From: an uncultured Negativicutes bacterium
GTDB taxonomy: Bacteria > Bacillota > Negativicutes > Veillonellales > Megasphaeraceae
Assembly: GCA_900752195.1 (NCBI GenBank)
Contig: CAADUJ010000022.1
Span: 1 to 10,354, forward strand
Length of the DNA stretch: 10,354 bases
Direction of reading: 5' to 3'
The position numbers were made by a program, and so were the translations under genes. Of the stretch, positions 7,490 to 10,354 are shown piece after piece. The notes beneath the pieces were generated by a model that saw only the letters and a list, made by a program, of their open reading frames with translations, searched no databases and was not told the origin of the DNA. How positions within the stretch are numbered: position 1 is the stretch's first letter; every line of letters begins with the position of its first letter.

Positions 7490-7525
7490 TATTTTTCTAT
7501 ACAAATTATAATTAAGTGGTATAAT
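7490..7525 (+). promoter_or_regulatory. Candidate proximal promoter(s) of the hydrogenase fusion
   Basis: Two perfect TATAAT boxes lie 13 bp apart (7507-7512 and 7520-7525), and neither has a good -35 at 17 bp. A TTGAAA at 7466-7471 pairs with TATTTT (7490-7495) at an 18-bp spacing. AATTATA (7504-7510) and TATAATT (7520-7526) form a 7-bp inverted repeat over the -10 region. Which box is used cannot be decided from sequence. Confidence 0.45.
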
Positions 7526-7569
7526 TGAAACAGATAAATGTGTTGCATGAGCTGTAAGGGGGCTTTACT

Positions 7570-10017
7570 ATGAATAGGTTCATGACTGACTTGAAGCGGA
7601 AGGCTGCGAAATCAGTCAAAAAAATTGTCTTACCGGAATCTGACAGTAGTCTGATATTAAAGGCAGCTGAACAGGTACAGGCGGAAGGATTTGCTAAAAT
7701 CATCTTACTTGGACGCCCGCAATTTATTTTGGAACAGTCGGCAGATTTCCAAATTGATCTGGACGGTATAGAAATCATTGATCCTGCTACATATCCTATG
7801 GTAGATACGTTTGCCCAGTCATATGTAGATATGGGAAAGGAAAAAGGAACGGAGATATCGCTGGAAGAGGCGCGTAAACTGATTTCAACGAATCCCCTGT
7901 ATTTTGGCTCGTTCCTCGTTAAATTTGACATTGCCGATGGCATGGTAGCTGGTTCTACTTACACGGCTCATGATGTCATTCAAGCAGCCTTACGTGTTAT
8001 CGGGACTCAGCCGGGTGTATCCACTGTCAGCAGTTCTGTCATCATGATCACGGATTCTCCTCAATTCGGCGATGACGGCGTCTTCATCCTCGGCGATTGC
8101 AGTGTTGTCATCGACCCGAATCCAACACAGCTGGCTGATATTGCTGTCAATTGTGTAGAACGTGCTCGGCGGACGGCAAAGATACTTGATCCTAAGGTAG
8201 CTCTCTTATCGTATTCTACTAAGGGGAGTGGCCAGGGGGAACCTGTTGCCAATATCCAGGAAGCATTGGCTCTGCTCCGCGACCGCAACGTTGATTTTGA
8301 CTATGATGGTGAATTGCAGGCTGATGCGGCTATGATTCCTCGTGTAGCTCGCTTGAAAGCAGAAAAATCGCCTGTTGCAGGACAAGCCAATGTTCTCATT
8401 TTCCCAAATTTAAGTGCTGCAAATATCTGCTTCAAAATGATGGAAGCTATGACTGGGGCGGAAGTAATCGGTCCGTTGCTCCAAGGACTTGCTCGTCCTG
8501 TCATGACCCTTACTCGAGGCTGCTCTACTGATGACGTCATCAACGTCATCGCTATCAGTTGTAACGATGCACAATTTATCGAAGCGGAACGAAAGAGAGA
8601 TATTGAATTCACGAGTCGCTTTGAAAAACTTGATCGCCGTGTAGCTGTAGATGGTCGTAATATTTCGATTCAATTCGACCCGGAAAAATGTCGGAACTGT
8701 ACGATTTGTCGGCGCCGTTGTAAAGATGTCATGTCTATCACAGATTATTATTCTCTCGACAGCACCGGAGATGTTCCTATTTGTGTGCATTGTGGTCAAT
8801 GTTCTGTTGCATGCATGTTTGGGGCAACGACAACAGTAAGCCGTATCGACCAAATTGAAAAATATATTGAGGACCCCGAAAAAGTTGTCGTTTTCCAGAC
8901 GGCACCAGCAGTCCGCGTTGCTTTAGGTGAAGAATTTGGCATGCCCTATGGCTCGATTGTAGAAGGTAAGATGATAGCAGCATTGCGAGCCGTTGGCGGT
9001 GATTATGTATTCGATACAGACTTTGGTGCAGATATGACCATCATGGAAGAAGCATCGGAATTAAAATATAGGCTCCATTCACAGAAAAAACTGTTGCCCC
9101 AGTTTACGAGCTGTTGCCCGAGCTGGGTTGAATTTGCCGAAATCTATTTTCCTGAACTCATTCCACATCTATCGACGGCTCGTAGTCCCATCAGCATGCT
9201 CAGTCCTATTATTAAGACTTATTTTGCAAAACGGCAGAATATCGATCCGGCCAATATCATCAATGTCTGTGTGACACCGTGTACATCAAAGAAAGCAGAA
9301 ATACGCCGCCCCGAAATGAACAGTGCTGGTCGGTATATGGGCAGACCTGAAATGCGAGATACCGATTATTGTATTACGACAAGGGAACTGGCAGCTTGGA
9401 TCAAGCAAAAACAAATTGACTTTGATGCATTGGAAGATTCAAAATTTGATTCCATGTTCGGCAGTGCTTCCGGTGGTGGTAATATCTTTGGCAATAGTGG
9501 AGGTGTCATGGAATCGGCATTGCGCACACTTTATTATTTGGAAACGGGAGAAGAAGCAGGGGAAGAATTCTTAAACTTTGAACCTGTCCGTGGTCTGGAA
9601 GGCGTAAAGGAAGCTTCTTTATCCTTACATAATGATATTATCCATGTTGCTGCTATCAGTGGACTCATGAATGCAAGGAAATTTTTGAATAAACTGGAAG
9701 AACGGCACTCGTGGAAAAAATATACCTTTATTGAAGTCATGGCGTGTCCTGGCGGATGCATCGGCGGAGGAGGACAGCCAAGGACCAAAATACCGCAGGC
9801 TATTCCCGCAAAACGTGCTCGCATTGCTTCTCTTTATGCAATGGATCAGCGTAATCCCATTCACGCAAGTTGGCAGAATATGCGGCTTCAGAATCTCTAT
9901 GATGAATTTCTGGAAAATCCCCTTAGCGAAAAGTCGGTACAGCTGTTGCACACCCATTATGTCAATAAGCACTATATGTTAGGGAAAAATGATATTGTTG
10001 ATCCTGATGCCATGTAG
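7570..10017 (+). CDS. Fusion: phosphotransacetylase-like domain + [FeFe] hydrogenase
   Basis: One uninterrupted 815-residue frame joins two normally separate proteins. Residues about 8-335 are a full-length phosphate acetyl/butyryltransferase fold: KIVLPES (18-24), SYSTKGS (214-220), DGELQADAA (246-254), GPLLQGLARP (301-310) and TRGCSTDD (315-322). After a charged linker come two [4Fe-4S] sites, Cys 374/377/380/384 and 405/408/411/415. The H-cluster domain follows with L1 TSCCPSW (513-519), L2 TPCTSKKAE (569-577) and L3 EVMACPGGC (722-730). The catalytic part alone resembles two-cluster group A hydrogenases (reversible 2H+ + 2e- to H2, ferredoxin-linked, cytosolic). All H-cluster cysteines and probable proton-relay residues (C515, E494, E497, S535) are present. 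The Pta part lacks several usual CoA-binding arginines. The start is fixed by AAGGGGG (7556-7562). The gene is monocistronic by its flanking terminators. The hydrogenase assignment is certain; the Pta domain's role is open. Confidence 0.95.
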   Translation: MNRFMTDLKRKAAKSVKKIVLPESDSSLILKAAEQVQAEGFAKIILLGRPQFILEQSADFQIDLDGIEIIDPATYPMVDTFAQSYVDMGKEKGTEISLEEARKLISTNPLYFGSFLVKFDIADGMVAGSTYTAHDVIQAALRVIGTQPGVSTVSSSVIMITDSPQFGDDGVFILGDCSVVIDPNPTQLADIAVNCVERARRTAKILDPKVALLSYSTKGSGQGEPVANIQEALALLRDRNVDFDYDGELQADAAMIPRVARLKAEKSPVAGQANVLIFPNLSAANICFKMMEAMTGAEVIGPLLQGLARPVMTLTRGCSTDDVINVIAISCNDAQFIEAERKRDIEFTSRFEKLDRRVAVDGRNISIQFDPEKCRNCTICRRRCKDVMSITDYYSLDSTGDVPICVHCGQCSVACMFGATTTVSRIDQIEKYIEDPEKVVVFQTAPAVRVALGEEFGMPYGSIVEGKMIAALRAVGGDYVFDTDFGADMTIMEEASELKYRLHSQKKLLPQFTSCCPSWVEFAEIYFPELIPHLSTARSPISMLSPIIKTYFAKRQNIDPANIINVCVTPCTSKKAEIRRPEMNSAGRYMGRPEMRDTDYCITTRELAAWIKQKQIDFDALEDSKFDSMFGSASGGGNIFGNSGGVMESALRTLYYLETGEEAGEEFLNFEPVRGLEGVKEASLSLHNDIIHVAAISGLMNARKFLNKLEERHSWKKYTFIEVMACPGGCIGGGGQPRTKIPQAIPAKRARIASLYAMDQRNPIHASWQNMRLQNLYDEFLENPLSEKSVQLLHTHYVNKHYMLGKNDIVDPDAM

Positions 10018-10027
10018 GCCTTTGTTG

Positions 10028-10060
10028 GGAGCGTTTGAATCAAGGGATTCAAACGCTCCT
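10028..10060 (+). terminator. Probable terminator of the hydrogenase fusion
   Basis: A perfect 14-bp stem (10028-10041 with 10046-10059) is closed by a 4-base loop, 10 bases after the stop. The downstream tail TGAGTTTATCT is only weakly T-rich, so termination may be partial. Confidence 0.7.
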
Positions 10061-10121
10061 GAGTTTATCTGGAATTATAGAACCGTGCAAAAAAAACGTA
10101 ATTGTATGGTCAATCTTGACG

Positions 10122-10150
10122 TTGACATTAATGGGAGGGTGTGATATGAT
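10122..10150 (+). promoter_or_regulatory. Sigma-A promoter P1 of a downstream unit
   Basis: Perfect TTGACA (10122-10127), a 17-bp spacer and TATGAT (10145-10150). It is the first of three promoter-like elements at roughly 100-bp intervals, reading towards the end of the window. No open reading frame with a convincing start follows within the window. Confidence 0.75.
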
Positions 10151-10228
10151 GTAATAACCAGTTGATGGACGTGAATATCATAAAAATAACAAAGTAAAAG
10201 ATGTTTTTTTGCGGTTATTAAAAAAATC

Positions 10229-10257
10229 TTGACATCACGTACATTCAGTGGTAAACT
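10229..10257 (+). promoter_or_regulatory. Sigma-A promoter P2 of a downstream unit
   Basis: Perfect TTGACA (10229-10234), a 17-bp spacer and TAAACT (10252-10257). The -35 is preceded by an A/T-rich stretch (TTATTAAAAAAATC) that looks like an UP element. Confidence 0.75.
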
Positions 10258-10329
10258 ACAATAGCTGTCAACGCGACAAGGACAAATACGTAAAATGTAT
10301 TTCCCTAGAAAACAATCTTAAAAAGTTTC

Positions 10330-10354
10330 TTGACAAATGTCAAAAACAGTGCTA
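10330..10354 (+). promoter_or_regulatory. Promoter P3 of a downstream unit, cut by the window end
   Basis: TTGACA (10330-10335), followed after exactly 17 bp by TA, the first two bases of a possible -10, where the window ends. The bases just before it are TGC, an extended -10 pattern. TTGACA is one arm of the inverted repeat TTGACA-AA-TGTCAA (10330-10343). Confidence 0.55.

Larger units (their letters stand above)
7309..7569 (+). other. AT-rich intergenic region upstream of the hydrogenase fusion gene
   Basis: No gene or RNA is recognisable here. The first part holds a TATAAT with a weak -35 and a short dyad resembling a Fur site. The middle (about 7405-7460) is a poly-A-rich stretch that could be intrinsically bent or act as an UP element. 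The last part holds two TATAAT boxes before the Shine-Dalgarno. The whole region is much richer in A+T than the flanking genes, typical of a regulated promoter region. Confidence 0.6.

Noticed and set aside
7342..7530. Possible Rex (redox) or CRP/FNR operator upstream of the hydrogenase
   Set aside because: I looked for TTGTTAA-type and TGTGA-N6-TCACA-type dyads and found none. Only the weaker Fur-like dyad is supportable.
10152..10220. Inverted pair TAATAACC (10152-10159) and GGTTATTA (10213-10220) as an attenuator after P1
   Set aside because: The arms are only 8 bp and 53 bases apart, and a T-tract is absent, so chance pairing is likely.
1..10354. CRISPR arrays, tRNA genes, insertion sequences, phage genes or defence systems
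   Set aside because: I saw no regularly spaced repeats, cloverleaf sequences, transposases or integrases. The window is core chromosome apart from the unusual hydrogenase fusion.

Overview
The window looks like a chromosomal segment of an anaerobic, fermentative Firmicute. It most resembles the Negativicutes (Veillonella/Megasphaera/Dialister-like). I infer this from three things: the cdaA-cdaR-glmM gene order with a flavoprotein inserted, a glmS ribozyme (a Firmicutes hallmark), and an oxygen-sensitive [FeFe] hydrogenase. Base composition is moderate (mid-40s % G+C by eye) and every gene is on the + strand. I cannot name the species.

Layout. Positions 1-187 are the 3' end of an EF-Tu gene (tuf), closed by a strong intrinsic terminator. 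From 375 to 5086 runs a tight four-gene cluster. It holds cdaA (diadenylate cyclase), cdaR (YbbR-repeat regulator of CdaA), an uncharacterised FAD-dependent dehydrogenase of the COG2509 type, and glmM (phosphoglucosamine mutase). The gaps between these genes are 0, 14 and 0 bases. Next, 5087-5399 is a dense regulatory region: a 17-bp perfect inverted repeat, an almost consensus sigma-A promoter, three small leader hairpins and a self-cleaving glmS ribozyme. glmS follows (5400-7229) with its own strong terminator. After an AT-rich spacer comes one long gene (7570-10017). It encodes a complete phosphotransacetylase-like domain fused in frame to a two-cluster ferredoxin domain and a full [FeFe]-hydrogenase catalytic domain. 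The last 337 bases contain a probable terminator and three TTGACA boxes at roughly 100-bp intervals, each with a -10 element (or its first two bases) exactly 17 bp downstream. This resembles the promoter region of a highly expressed operon, possibly rRNA, that starts beyond the window.

How the genes fit together. GlmS makes glucosamine-6-phosphate and GlmM converts it to glucosamine-1-phosphate, the precursor of UDP-GlcNAc and peptidoglycan. The ribozyme shuts off glmS mRNA when glucosamine-6-phosphate is abundant. CdaA makes c-di-AMP, and CdaR and GlmM are known CdaA partners in other Firmicutes, so the cluster links turgor/envelope signalling to cell-wall precursor supply. The flavoprotein inside the cluster has no established role.

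The most unusual item is the phosphotransacetylase-hydrogenase fusion. Its N-terminal domain keeps the fold-level motifs but has lost several arginines used by classical Pta enzymes to bind CoA. This suggests a sensor or regulatory module, or altered substrate use, attached to an H2-metabolising catalytic core.
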